Part shown: positions 17,112 through 26,955 of the stretch, piece by piece
How positions within the stretch are numbered: position 1 is the first letter of the stretch
How the letters are laid out: the number at the start of each line of letters is the position of its first letter
Assembly: GCF_004322395.1 (NCBI RefSeq)
Contig: NZ_SCTW01000066.1
Span: 1-40,505, forward strand
DNA from: Methylobacter sp.
GTDB taxonomy: Bacteria > Pseudomonadota > Gammaproteobacteria > Methylococcales > Methylomonadaceae
DNA length: 40,505 nucleotides
Direction: 5' to 3'
The notes under the pieces: generated by a model
The model's input: only the letters and a program-made list of their open reading frames with translations
Databases searched by the model: none
What the model was told of the DNA's origin: nothing
Made by a program: the position numbers and the translations under genes

Positions 17112-17297
17112 CACGGATGCGAAGGTAGTGCAATGCAGAAGCAATTGCCGACGACTGCATGGACAGGAAATGATCCTGTCATTTCTCTGCATTCCCCACA
17201 TCTCTGTGGGGAATGCAAGAGGTACGACCCCACGGATGGGGGAGGTAGAGCAACGCATGTAGCAGTTGCCGAGAGCAATGCAGGGAGCAATTGCCGA
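17112..17297. repeat. Intergenic repeat block with direct repeats and two hairpins
   Basis: A roughly 40-base unit starting CACGGATG and ending TTGCCGA occurs at 17112-17151 and again at 17231-17272. A shortened third copy (AGCAATGCA to TTGCCGA) spans 17274-17297. Between the first two copies lie two hairpins. One is GACAGGA/TCCTGTC (17162-17180). The other is a perfect 12-base stem, GCATTCCCCACA/TGTGGGGAATGC, with a TCTC loop (17189-17216). No gene is expected here. The block runs up to the start of the lytic transglycosylase gene and may also act as a pgi terminator. Confidence 0.75.
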
Positions 17298-17305
17298 GCG
17301 AACCG

Positions 17306-18760
17306 ATGCGACCGACAATCGTGATGCGCCTGCCCAGACTGGTTATTAGTTTTATTTTTACCGCCGCGCTGACAACTTGCGATAACGGATTCCTATCGTC
17401 TAACAAACTAGAACAGATTAAACGGGCAGGCGTCTTACACGTACTAACCCGAAATGACCCAACAACTTATTATGAAAGCCCGGAAGGCCTTACCGGGCTG
17501 GAATATGATCTAGTAGTACTTTTCGCCGACCAGTTAGGTGTCAAAGTAAAGTTTGAAACTCCCAGCACCTTTGATGACATTTTAAATCGTATCGCCAAAG
17601 GCAAAGCCGATATTGCCGCAGCGGGACTGACCATCACCGAACAGCGCAGCAAAAAAATGCGCTTTGCGCCTGCCTACCATGAAATAACCGAACAGCTCAT
17701 TTATCGGTCCGGCACTCGCCGTCCAAATGATATAAGCAGCCTGACCCACGGCATTATTGAAGTCGCCAAAGGCACCAGCCACATCGACAGCTTGCTTTAC
17801 CTAAAGCGCGATACACCAAACTTAGCTTGGAATGTCAACGATGAGCTGGATACCGATGGTTTGCTGTACTTGGTTAACGAAGGGCTTATCGATTACACCG
17901 TAGCCGACTCAAACCAGACCACTTTAATCCGCCGCTTTTATCCCAAACTTAACATCGCGTTCGATATTTCCGAACCCCGACGGCTGGCCTGGGCATTAAG
18001 CCCATCGGACGACAACAGCTTATACGATGAAGTTGTGAGCTTTTTTAACCGTATAAAAAAAGACAAGACCCTCGATCAACTTCTTGAAAAGCATTACGGA
18101 CACACCAGCAGCTTGAGCTATATCGGCAACTGTAAATTTCGCCAACAACAAAAAAGCAGGCTTCCTCTGTATCAAAAATATTTTAATTCGGCGGCAATAC
18201 AATACAACATAGACTGGCGCTTATTGGCTGCAATCGGCTATCAGGAATCCCGCTGGCTGCATAAAGCCGTTTCCCCGACCGGCGTCGAGGGCATTATGAT
18301 GCTAACCAACGAAACCGCCGAAGAACTCGGCATCAAAAACCGCACCGATCCGGCTCAAAGCATTGCTGGCGGCGCACGTTATTTTCAACAAAGAATCCAG
18401 ACTATTCCCGAACAAATTCCGGAGCCGGATCGCACTTGGTTTGCATTAGCCTCTTACAATGTCGGCCTGGGTCATCTTGAAGACGCCAGAGCGTTAACAA
18501 AAAAACAAGGCGGCAATCCCGATAAATGGATGGATGTTAAACAACGGCTACCTTTGCTTACCCAGCAAAAATGGCACCAGCAAACTAAACACGGCTATGC
18601 CCGAGGCCAGGAGCCGGTTGAATTTGTAGAAAATATTCGCAGCTATTATGATTTGTTGGTCTGGCTAACCGAAGAGAACCAGATAAAGAAAAACGCGATG
18701 GACGTAGATAGCGAAGCCCCTGAAGAAGAGCCAATAACAATTGATCCGGCGGCGCTTTAA
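17306..18760 (+). CDS. mltF: Membrane-bound lytic transglycosylase F-like protein
   Basis: MltF cleaves peptidoglycan glycan strands at the outer membrane, leaving 1,6-anhydro-muropeptides. From this ATG the protein has 484 residues. A lipoprotein-type signal ends in ALTTC (Cys about 25). A family 3 solute-binding-like domain covers about 35-270. A SLT lytic domain follows, with the catalytic Glu in GYQESRW, plus GIMMLT and ASYNVGLGH. The two-domain order is diagnostic of MltF. No good ribosome site marks the start. An ATG at 17324 is an alternative, because repeats occupy the sequence just upstream. The acidic C-terminal tail is unremarkable. Confidence 0.88.
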   Translation: MRPTIVMRLPRLVISFIFTAALTTCDNGFLSSNKLEQIKRAGVLHVLTRNDPTTYYESPEGLTGLEYDLVVLFADQLGVKVKFETPSTFDDILNRIAKGKADIAAAGLTITEQRSKKMRFAPAYHEITEQLIYRSGTRRPNDISSLTHGIIEVAKGTSHIDSLLYLKRDTPNLAWNVNDELDTDGLLYLVNEGLIDYTVADSNQTTLIRRFYPKLNIAFDISEPRRLAWALSPSDDNSLYDEVVSFFNRIKKDKTLDQLLEKHYGHTSSLSYIGNCKFRQQQKSRLPLYQKYFNSAAIQYNIDWRLLAAIGYQESRWLHKAVSPTGVEGIMMLTNETAEELGIKNRTDPAQSIAGGARYFQQRIQTIPEQIPEPDRTWFALASYNVGLGHLEDARALTKKQGGNPDKWMDVKQRLPLLTQQKWHQQTKHGYARGQEPVEFVENIRSYYDLLVWLTEENQIKKNAMDVDSEAPEEEPITIDPAAL

Positions 18761-18778
18761 CTAGAAAAAGCAATTTAC

Positions 18779-18851
18779 CCACGAAAAGCACGAAAATGAC
18801 GAATGAAATACAACATGCCGATTTATTTCGCGCCTTTCGTGTTTTTCGTGG
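18779..18851. terminator. Long CACGAAA inverted repeat between convergent genes
   Basis: The left arm at 18779-18795 (CCACGAAAAGCACGAAA) matches the reverse complement of the right arm at 18835-18851 at 16 of 17 bases. It lies between the convergent mltF and tadA stops and could act as a bidirectional terminator. Similar CACGAAA-rich arms recur in many bacterial genomes as interspersed repeats. Confidence 0.6.
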
Positions 18852-18861
18852 ACAAGCCACC

Positions 18862-19323
18862 TCACCGCCTAGCCTTAAAAAAATCCCTCAACATTTCCGA
18901 ACATTCCGTTTCCAGTACGCCGCCATCCCAACTAATCCGGTGATTTAAAAAGCTCGCATCGGTCAGGCTCAGGGCATTGCACACCGCACCCCGTTTAGGA
19001 TCATACGCGCCGAAAACCAGCCGTTTAATTCGTGCATGGCTCATAGCGCCTATACACATCACGCAAGGCTCCAAAGTCACATACAAAGTCGCATCATTCA
19101 AGCGATAATTGGCAACATGAATGCCGGCGCCCCGTAATGCAACTACTTCGGCGTGGGCAGTCGGATCATGGCTGGTTATCGGGATATTCCAGCCTTCCGC
19201 GATGCACTGATCGTCCTTGACAATAATAGCGCCAACCGGGACTTCGCCCTGCTGTTCCGCTCTTTGCGCCAGCCTGATAGCGTAGCGCATCCATGCTTCA
19301 TCGGTTGTAGAGCTTATTCCCAT
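18862..19323 (-). CDS. tadA: tRNA(Arg) adenosine-34 deaminase
   Basis: TadA deaminates A34 to inosine in the anticodon of tRNA-Arg(ACG). The 153-residue zinc enzyme shows the deaminase motifs HAEV (proton shuttle Glu and zinc His) and PCVMC (two zinc Cys), plus [10 protein letters not shown]. The first ten bases overlap the 3' end of guaA, so it is likely coexpressed with guaA. This guaA-tadA overlap sets the start, although an internal ATG at MRYAIRL would also leave a full domain. Confidence 0.93.
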   Translation of the reverse strand: MGISSTTDEAWMRYAIRLAQRAEQQGEVPVGAIIVKDDQCIAEGWNIPITSHDPTAHAEVVALRGAGIHVANYRLNDATLYVTLEPCVMCIGAMSHARIKRLVFGAYDPKRGAVCNALSLTDASFLNHRISWDGGVLETECSEMLRDFFKARR

Positions 19324-20900
19324 TCGATAGTAGCAGGAGGCTTGCCGCTTATGTCGTAAACGACGCGGGAAATGCCGGAAACTTCATTGATAATGCGCCG
19401 GGAAATCAAGTCAAGAAATTCATAAGGTAAATGTGCCCAGCGAGCAGTCATAAAGTCGATGGTTTCGACCGCGCGTATGGCGATCACATAATCATAACGC
19501 CGCCCATCGCCCATCACGCCGACCGACTTGACCGGAAGGAATACAGCAAATGCCTGGCTGACTTTATGGTACAGATCATGGCGATACAGCTCTTCAATAA
19601 AAATAGCATCGGCCTGACGCAACAAGTCGGCGTATTCTTTTTTCACTTCGCCCAAAATCCTGACGCCCAGACCGGGACCAGGGAACGGATGGCGATACAC
19701 CATATCCACCGGCAGCCCCAGCTCTACACCCAGCTTCCTGACTTCGTCCTTGAACAGCTCGCGTAACGGCTCAACTAGTTTTAAAAGCATATTTTCCGGC
19801 AAGCCGCCAACATTGTGATGTGACTTGATCAAATGCGCTTTGCCGCTTTTGGAACCGGCCGATTCGATCACATCGGGATAAATCGTACCTTGCGCCAGCC
19901 ATTTTGCATCGGTTATTTTCGCAGCTTCCTCATCGAAGATTTCGATAAACAGGCTGCCGATGATTTTACGCTTTTGCTCGGGGTCGGTAATGCCGTTCAA
20001 GGCGTCCAGATAGCGCTGCTCGGCATTGACCCGGATAACTTTAACGCCCATGTGCTCGGCGAAAGTCGCCATCACCTGATCGCCTTCGTGCAAACGCAGC
20101 AAACCGGTATCGACAAAAACGCAGGTCAACTGGTCTTCAATAGCTTTGTGCAGCAGCGCGGCAACGACTGACGAATCGACGCCGCCGGACAGACCCAAAA
20201 CGACATGATCGGTACCGACCGTTTTACGAACGACTTCGATACTGTCTTCGATAATATTGCTGGAAGTCCATAAGGCTTCACAACCGCAAATTTCCAGCAC
20301 AAATCGCGACAGTATCCGCCCGCCTTGTTTGGTGTGGGTCACTTCGGGATGAAACTGCAAACCGTAAAAGCTCTTTTCCTCGTTAGCGATACCGGCGATC
20401 GGCGCGCCGTCAGAGCTGGCAATCAGCATAAAGCCCGGCGGCAAATCAACTACGCGGTCGCCGTGGCTCATCCAGACATCCAGCAAGCCAAAACCTTCCG
20501 GCGATATATGATCCTCGATATCGGCCAATAATTTCGAATGCCCGCGCGCCCTGATTTGCGCGTAACCAAACTCCCTGTGATCGGAACTTTCAACCTTGCC
20601 GCCCAATTGCTCGGTCATGGTTTGCAAGCCGTAGCAGATACCCAGCACAGGAACGCCCAATTCGAAAACGATTTGCGGCGCTCTTGGCGTATCGCCGCTG
20701 GTTACCGTTTCCGGGCCACCGGATAAGATAATGCCGTTGGGCGCGAATTTTTTGACTTGTTCGGCACTGCATTCACAAGAATAAATTTCGCAATAAACAC
20801 CAATTTCACGAATGCGGCGCGCGATTAATTGGGTGTATTGCGAGCCGAAATCCAGGATCAGGATTTTGTGGGTATGGATATTTGGGGATTGTTGATTCAC
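19314..20900 (-). CDS. guaA: GMP synthase (glutamine-hydrolysing)
   Basis: GuaA converts XMP to GMP using ATP and glutamine. The 528 residues contain three parts. The first is a class I glutamine amidotransferase domain, with catalytic Cys in GICYG and the His-Glu pair in QFHPEV. Next is an ATP pyrophosphatase domain with the P-loop LSGGVDSSV. Last is the C-terminal dimerisation domain ending PATIEWE, as is typical. It lies downstream of guaB on the same strand, separated by a 120-base spacer of AAGG/CGAAAG repeats, so the two form a guaBA unit. Confidence 0.97.
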   Translation of the reverse strand: MNQQSPNIHTHKILILDFGSQYTQLIARRIREIGVYCEIYSCECSAEQVKKFAPNGIILSGGPETVTSGDTPRAPQIVFELGVPVLGICYGLQTMTEQLGGKVESSDHREFGYAQIRARGHSKLLADIEDHISPEGFGLLDVWMSHGDRVVDLPPGFMLIASSDGAPIAGIANEEKSFYGLQFHPEVTHTKQGGRILSRFVLEICGCEALWTSSNIIEDSIEVVRKTVGTDHVVLGLSGGVDSSVVAALLHKAIEDQLTCVFVDTGLLRLHEGDQVMATFAEHMGVKVIRVNAEQRYLDALNGITDPEQKRKIIGSLFIEIFDEEAAKITDAKWLAQGTIYPDVIESAGSKSGKAHLIKSHHNVGGLPENMLLKLVEPLRELFKDEVRKLGVELGLPVDMVYRHPFPGPGLGVRILGEVKKEYADLLRQADAIFIEELYRHDLYHKVSQAFAVFLPVKSVGVMGDGRRYDYVIAIRAVETIDFMTARWAHLPYEFLDLISRRIINEVSGISRVVYDISGKPPATIEWE

Positions 20901-20920
20901 GATAGAACTCTTTTAGATCA

Positions 20921-21016
20921 GGCGAAAGATTAAGGACGAAAGATAAAGGCCGAAGGACGAAAGGCGAAAAAACCGTGCTTCAAATTAGGCCGATCTTAAC
21001 CTTTAGCCTTGCGCCT
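20921..21016. repeat. AAGGCGAAAG-type low-complexity repeat in the guaB-guaA spacer
   Basis: The stretch 20921-20970 repeats short units such as GGCGAAAG, AAGGACGAAAG and AAAGGCCGAAGGACG. A partly complementary arm (CTTAACCTTTAGCCTTGCGCCT) lies at about 20995-21016, so the transcript could fold into a long imperfect hairpin. A similar arrangement is seen at 33711-33770. Confidence 0.5.
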
Positions 21017-21020
21017 AAAC

Positions 21021-22567
<1,547 letters not shown>

Positions 22568-22694
22568 ACTTGACTAGCTTCTTACAAGAAGAGCCAAGCA
22601 AGATGGGCTATCGATATTGACTATCTGCCGGATGAATCTATGCAATGCCTTGAATTAAGCTTAAGAAGCAAAAAACCCGACACGCTCAACTTAA

Positions 22695-23870
22695 TTAATG
22701 CGCGGCATCATGATGCCATTTCGGCATCATAATAATACAGTTAGGGTTAAACCCTTGTTTTTTCAGTGTGTCGATTATGGCCTTTACTTCCTGTTTTTCT
22801 AGATCAATTACGGTAATTGACCCGTCATTCATATCCGGCAAATTTAAAAAACTGTTCTGAACGAAAGCATACCGTTCATCGGGTGAAATGACCACATGAT
22901 GCGCCCCGCCCGCAGTGGGTATAGCCTTTATTAGCGTTGGTTTTGACGCGGATTGGCTGATATCGAAGATATTTAAATAACCGGGATTGGCTGTAGTTAC
23001 GTACATACGGTCATTTTCGTCATTGAAATAGATTTCCAACGGCACTCCTTGTTTGACAGAATTAAAGTCGAACACTTGCTGAAAATCGAAATTCTTGTTG
23101 GCTGCATTCCATATACCCGTCCATAGCCCACCGCCGAACATCGTATCTATATAAGCCGTTGGTGGATTCGATCCAGGCAGAAAAACCGCCTCAACAGGCG
23201 ACACTCCGGAAGGAGAAGGCTTATCGGACAGCTTATGGCTGGACAATACCTTGCCACTGGAAGCCTCGATAACGGTTACGGTTTCGCCTGCATCGCCCAG
23301 ATCGGATGGACGCACAGTGCTGGTAACTATAATGCGGTCGATGTCGTCATTTATAGTGATTCCGTGCGGATAACGAATGAAAGCATTTTCCGAGTCGGCG
23401 GCAATCACTTTAATCTGTTTATCGGTTTGCGCATCGCCGACTATCACGTTACTTGAGCCCATACAGGTCATGTACCAGATTTTATTGTCTTTGGAGAAGA
23501 CCACATCCTCACCGGCTTTACAGTCTGGCACATCAATTCTTTTGGGTCGATACGGAACATGTGTCATATCCATAACATGAAGCGCGCCGTTGCCTAATGA
23601 GGTAATGTAAGCCTTGCTGAGATCTTTGTTGTAGAAAATATGATGCGCAATTAAATCGTTTGGCAGCGGGATGTCATTGAGGATTTTTGCAAAGTTTTTC
23701 GATGCAGGATCAACGTCGATAATCGCGATACCTTCACGTCTCGGAGTTTGGCCCGGCTTGCTTTCATAATTCACCATCGCCAATATTTCCGCGTATCCCA
23801 GCACAGGGCAAAGCAGCGCTGCGCAAATAAGTACGGAATGAACAACTCTTATTACATTTTTTGTTTTCAT
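22695..23870 (-). CDS. Secreted YncE-like beta-propeller protein
   Basis: The 391 residues start with a signal peptide (about 1-27, cleaved after VLGYA). Repeated blade-like stretches follow, each pairing a hydrophobic strand with D-x-x-D or PHG/HHV motifs (YPHGITINDDIDRIIV, AHHVVISPDERYAFV, ITVIDLEKQEV). This is typical of the YVTN/YncE beta-propeller group. A periplasmic binding or scaffolding role is likely, but no enzyme activity can be assigned. The C-terminus is His-rich (KWHHDAAH). It lies 102 bases after the DUF4242 gene on the same strand. Confidence 0.7.
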   Translation of the reverse strand: MKTKNVIRVVHSVLICAALLCPVLGYAEILAMVNYESKPGQTPRREGIAIIDVDPASKNFAKILNDIPLPNDLIAHHIFYNKDLSKAYITSLGNGALHVMDMTHVPYRPKRIDVPDCKAGEDVVFSKDNKIWYMTCMGSSNVIVGDAQTDKQIKVIAADSENAFIRYPHGITINDDIDRIIVTSTVRPSDLGDAGETVTVIEASSGKVLSSHKLSDKPSPSGVSPVEAVFLPGSNPPTAYIDTMFGGGLWTGIWNAANKNFDFQQVFDFNSVKQGVPLEIYFNDENDRMYVTTANPGYLNIFDISQSASKPTLIKAIPTAGGAHHVVISPDERYAFVQNSFLNLPDMNDGSITVIDLEKQEVKAIIDTLKKQGFNPNCIIMMPKWHHDAAH

Positions 23871-23972
23871 CGTAATTCCTCTGATTATTTGTTAGCTGAA
23901 GAGCCGAGAGTCTGTGTGGCGACCCGGCCCGGTCTTTCTTTGCGCCTCTAGGTGCTTACGGTAGGCGCTGGA

Positions 23973-24245
23973 TCATTCTGCGGTGGTGGGGTCAATGATG
24001 GATCTGACTTGGGAAATGCGATTAGCCGGGAATCCACCTTTTTCAGCATGCTCTCTAACCGTTTCTTCATTCGGCGCGATATAGACGCAATAGACTTTAT
24101 CGTCGGTCACGTAGCTTTCCACCCACTGAATTTTTGGTCCCATTTCGCAAAGAACGCCGCATGATTTTTGCGAAATGCCTTGTAACTCCCGGTAAGCCAA
24201 TGAACCTGCACCGGGAATTTCGCGTTCGATAATATATTTTGGCAT
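23973..24245 (-). CDS. DUF4242 family small protein
   Basis: The 90-residue protein begins MPKYIIEREIPGAG and ends with RSIIDPTTAE, and carries SCGVLCEMG and VYCVYIAP, matching the DUF4242 (SCO4226-like, nickel-binding fold) family. Members are small ferredoxin-like alpha/beta proteins with unclear physiological roles. Cys29 and Cys33, plus His106-like positions absent here, leave the metal ligands uncertain. A purine-rich ribosome site (AGGAGACAC) precedes the start. It is sandwiched between the TetR regulator and the propeller gene. Confidence 0.8.
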   Translation of the reverse strand: MPKYIIEREIPGAGSLAYRELQGISQKSCGVLCEMGPKIQWVESYVTDDKVYCVYIAPNEETVREHAEKGGFPANRISQVRSIIDPTTAE

Positions 24246-24283
24246 GTGTGTCTCCTGGTTAATTATAAAAATAATGAGTCGGC

Positions 24284-24319
24284 TTTTTTAAAGCGCAATC
24301 AAAGTTACGCTTTAAAAAA
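24284..24319 (-). terminator. Hairpin overlapping the tetR stop codon
   Basis: TTTTTTAAAGCG (24284-24295) and CGCTTTAAAAAA (24308-24319) form a perfect 12-base stem. One arm lies in the last codons of the tetR gene. On the minus strand the stem is followed by T-rich sequence within its own arm, so it can terminate or partly attenuate transcription into the DUF4242 gene. Confidence 0.55.
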
Positions 24320-24901
24320 ATCCCCTAATAAATCCTGACAACATTGTTTAAGCGGCGCGGATGATTTTTCAATTTTCATTCTTAATAAAGCCCCCTGCCA
24401 AGTGTTCACCAGCAGGTCGGCCATGTCTTCAGCCGATTTGTCGGCTCTCACCGTGCCTTGTTGCTGAGCCTTGGCCAAACCCGATTGCAATAACTCCCGA
24501 TAACGATTGACTGCGGATTGCAGGGATTTTTGGCAAAGATCACTGGTATCGCCGATTTCGCCCATTAGATTGCCCAACAAGCAGCCGCCTTTGAAATCCG
24601 CCTTTTCAAGCTCTGTAATTCCCTCGTTAAAATAGCGTTGCAGTGCGCCGAGCGCGTCACCCTCAGACTGTTGCAAATGCGCGGTCAATTGTTTAATAAA
24701 AGGTTCGATATAGTGTTGAATGACTTCCGCGCCAAAATTTTCTTTGCTACCGAAGTAATTATAAAAAGAGCCTTTGGGAATCTGCACCGCATCCAGGATC
24801 GCTTTTAGCCCAGTACCATGATAGCCCTGCTCCATAAGCAAGGTCACGCCTTGATTTAACAGATTTTCCCGGTTAATTTGTTTTTTTGTAGTCTCAAGCA
24901 T
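24305..24901 (-). CDS. TetR-family regulator (NemR-like)
   Basis: The 198 residues have an N-terminal helix-turn-helix (about 25-50) with the pattern AILDAVQIPKGSFYNYFGSKENF, typical of the NemR/AcuR branch. The ligand domain has Cys107 in GGCLLGNLMGEIGD, aligned by pattern with the reactive Cys106 region of E. coli NemR, which senses electrophiles. A redox or electrophile-responsive repressor is therefore a reasonable guess. A near-perfect palindrome 12 bases upstream of its start suggests autorepression. It likely controls the DUF4242 and propeller genes downstream. Confidence 0.82.
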   Translation of the reverse strand: MLETTKKQINRENLLNQGVTLLMEQGYHGTGLKAILDAVQIPKGSFYNYFGSKENFGAEVIQHYIEPFIKQLTAHLQQSEGDALGALQRYFNEGITELEKADFKGGCLLGNLMGEIGDTSDLCQKSLQSAVNRYRELLQSGLAKAQQQGTVRADKSAEDMADLLVNTWQGALLRMKIEKSSAPLKQCCQDLLGDFFKA

Positions 24902-24912
24902 AATTAAATAAT

Positions 24913-24924
24913 ACGACCGGTTGT
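24913..24924. promoter_or_regulatory. Candidate TetR operator
   Basis: ACGACCGGTTGT is palindromic except for one base pair position (ACRACCGGTYGT). It lies 12 bases before the TetR start codon. GACCGGTC-centred palindromes are typical of NemR/AcuR-like repressor sites. Assignment is by position and symmetry only. Confidence 0.45.
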
Positions 24925-25208
24925 CTCATATTGTCAAAAGTTTTTCCGGGCATCTGTACTTTACACTGCTTCATGCCCCTTTTTAATACGCAACGTCAAA
25001 AGGTGATTTTCTAAAGTTACAAATCAAGCCTTGAATGCCAGTGTTCGGAACCCAAAGCTTGCTTTGACGATTTGGTTAAGTTAAGCGCAGTAGGTAGTTA
25101 CGCATTCATAGCCCTTCGATGTTCCCTGAGCAGCGCAATCAACATTAATGCCCCATAGCAACAGGGTTTGGTATCATACGCAGCTATATCCACTTAACAG
25201 GAAACAAC
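24925..25208. other. Divergent intergenic region, no gene seen
   Basis: This is the remainder of the gap of about 300 bases between the divergent TetR and membrane-protein genes. I see no open frame, RNA gene or repeat that I can support. It must hold the two promoters, but no consensus boxes stand out. A plausible ribosome site (ACAGGAAACA) precedes the gene at 25209. Confidence 0.5.
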
Positions 25209-25706
25209 ATGGGAAATCAGGTTGAACGCGAAAATTTAAAGTCTGATCTTATCCTGCCCTGGGTTATTGTAGCCATGATGCTTGCGATGCTGGTGACCTA
25301 TATCATTATCTGCCACGCCTTGGGCGAGCAATTGCAGCAGCCATTACCAGAAGCTCAGCGGGTAATGTTTAGAACGATATTTTATGTTATTGCCATTGTG
25401 ACTTTTCCGCTGACCAACCTGATCCGGCATATTCAGCTTCGGCTGAATCAAACTATGCCAAGCTCCCACGCAACGCATGGAGCAGCTGCTATGGCAAAAA
25501 GCCGCTATTTAGTGACTATCATCGTTTCCATGTCGCTGGTTGAAGTTGTCGGTGTTTTTGGCTTAGTCATGTTCGTACTGGGCGACGGCTTCAACACCCT
25601 GTACATATTCACCGGACTGTCGGCGCTGGGACTATTTTTATATCGCCCCAAAGCCGATGAATACTCCGAAATAATTGGCGCAATCGCTGCACAAAAACAT
25701 GAATAA
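25209..25706 (+). CDS. Conserved four-helix membrane protein of unknown function
   Basis: The 165 residues contain four hydrophobic helices at about 15-38, 53-72, 97-121 and 125-143. A charged loop with RHIQLRLNQ lies between helices two and three. Helix pairs around a polar loop recall proteolipid (ATP synthase subunit c-like) topology, but no clear ion-binding carboxylate is evident. The start is supported by a good ribosome site. The last eight bases overlap the GlcF-like gene, which implies translational coupling and perhaps a partnership with that Fe-S protein at the membrane. Confidence 0.65.
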   Translation: MGNQVERENLKSDLILPWVIVAMMLAMLVTYIIICHALGEQLQQPLPEAQRVMFRTIFYVIAIVTFPLTNLIRHIQLRLNQTMPSSHATHGAAAMAKSRYLVTIIVSMSLVEVVGVFGLVMFVLGDGFNTLYIFTGLSALGLFLYRPKADEYSEIIGAIAAQKHE

Positions 25707-26916
25707 CTTATTAGCCGACGCAGATCTCTGCGTTAAATGCGGTTTATGTTTGCCGCATTGCCCTACTTACAATAAAACTCAAAACGAAAACGAGTCGCCC
25801 CGTGGCCGCATTGCGTTAATTCAAGCTTGGGCTGGCGGGCATCTGGAAACCTCAAAAAAACTGGTTGAGCATATCGACAACTGCCTGTTATGCCGTTCCT
25901 GCGAACGGGCTTGTCCTGCTGTGGTGCCTTATGGGCGGCTGATTAATAATTTTCGCGAACAAATAAGAACGGAACGCGATTCGACCCTGGCCGTATCTCT
26001 ACTGAAAAGAGTATCGCACAGCAAAGCCGCCGAACATTTGGCGCAGTCGGGTTTAAAGTTTTACCAAACCACCCGCTTACAAAAAGCGGCTCGATTGCTC
26101 AAATTACCCGGATTGCTGAGGCTGGATAAAGTCGATCGCCTATTGCCCGACTATCATGAACCCACACCTCTGGAACCGTATTATCCGGCAATTATCGAAG
26201 CAAGAGGCAACGTCGGCTTGTTTATCGGCTGCATGGGCTCTCTGCTGGATCACGAAACCGTTGAAGCTGCTATCAAGGTGTTAACTACAGCTGGATTTAA
26301 CGTGCTGATACCCGAACAGCAAACCTGCTGCGGCGCACTAGATTTGCATGACGGCGATAATGAAACGTTCGAACGGCTGGCTGCAATCAATTGCAGTGCT
26401 TTTACCGATAAAAATCTGAATGCAATCGTGACGATTGCCAGCGGTTGCGGCAGCCAGATGCAGGAATACCAGCAGGCTGAGTTTGCCGAAAAAATAGTTG
26501 ATATCAGCCAGTTCTTAATAAAATCAGGCTGTGATCTCAGCGATCAACTGACGCCATTAACCGCTTCTGTATGCCTGCATACACCGTGCTCGTTAAAGAA
26601 TGTGATGCACGAAGAGCAAGGTGCGTTAAAGCTGCTGCAACAAGTTCCCGACATTAAAATAACAGCGCTGCCTGCATCGATACAATGCTGCGGCTCCGCA
26701 GGCAGTTATATGCTGGATCATCCGCTTATGGCGCAAGCATTGTTAAATGATTTATTGGGGGCGGCTTTAGAGCATTCGCCAGAGTACCTGGTCAGCTCCA
26801 ACATAGGATGCGCCCTTCATATCTCGGCGGGACTAAGGGAACGAGGAATTGCTTTGGAAGTGCTTCATCCGGTCGCTTTAATTGCGCGGCAATTAAAATG
26901 TAAGCAAACGGACTAA
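25699..26916 (+). CDS. glcF: GlcF-like iron-sulfur oxidoreductase subunit
   Basis: This is the Fe-S subunit of a glycolate oxidase-type membrane-associated dehydrogenase. Such subunits carry electrons from the flavin subunit to quinone. I chose the ATG at 25699 (405 residues, MNNLLADADLCVKCG), which overlaps the upstream gene by eight bases. Two [4Fe-4S] motifs appear near the N-terminus (CVKCGLCLPHCP and CLLCRSCERACP). Two CCG domains follow (TCCGALD and QCCGSAGSY, each with an upstream Cys-rich partner). The partner subunits glcD and glcE are not in the window, so the substrate (glycolate, lactate or other) is inferred. Confidence 0.83.
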   Translation: MNNLLADADLCVKCGLCLPHCPTYNKTQNENESPRGRIALIQAWAGGHLETSKKLVEHIDNCLLCRSCERACPAVVPYGRLINNFREQIRTERDSTLAVSLLKRVSHSKAAEHLAQSGLKFYQTTRLQKAARLLKLPGLLRLDKVDRLLPDYHEPTPLEPYYPAIIEARGNVGLFIGCMGSLLDHETVEAAIKVLTTAGFNVLIPEQQTCCGALDLHDGDNETFERLAAINCSAFTDKNLNAIVTIASGCGSQMQEYQQAEFAEKIVDISQFLIKSGCDLSDQLTPLTASVCLHTPCSLKNVMHEEQGALKLLQQVPDIKITALPASIQCCGSAGSYMLDHPLMAQALLNDLLGAALEHSPEYLVSSNIGCALHISAGLRERGIALEVLHPVALIARQLKCKQTD

Positions 26917-26918
26917 TA

Positions 26919-26942
26919 GAGGGCGGTCAGGAAGCCGCCCTC
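26919..26942. terminator. Bidirectional hairpin between glcF and speD
   Basis: GAGGGCGG (26919-26926) and CCGCCCTC (26935-26942) form a perfect 8-base GC-rich stem with an 8-base loop, between the convergent glcF and speD stops. The A/T-rich flank downstream (AATCAAAAATTAA) is a weak U-tract equivalent. Confidence 0.65.
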
Positions 26943-26955
26943 GCTCAATCAAAAA

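Noticed and set aside
17162-17216. CRISPR-like repeats
   Set aside because: Only two or three imperfect units occur, with no regular spacers and no cas genes, so this is an intergenic repeat.
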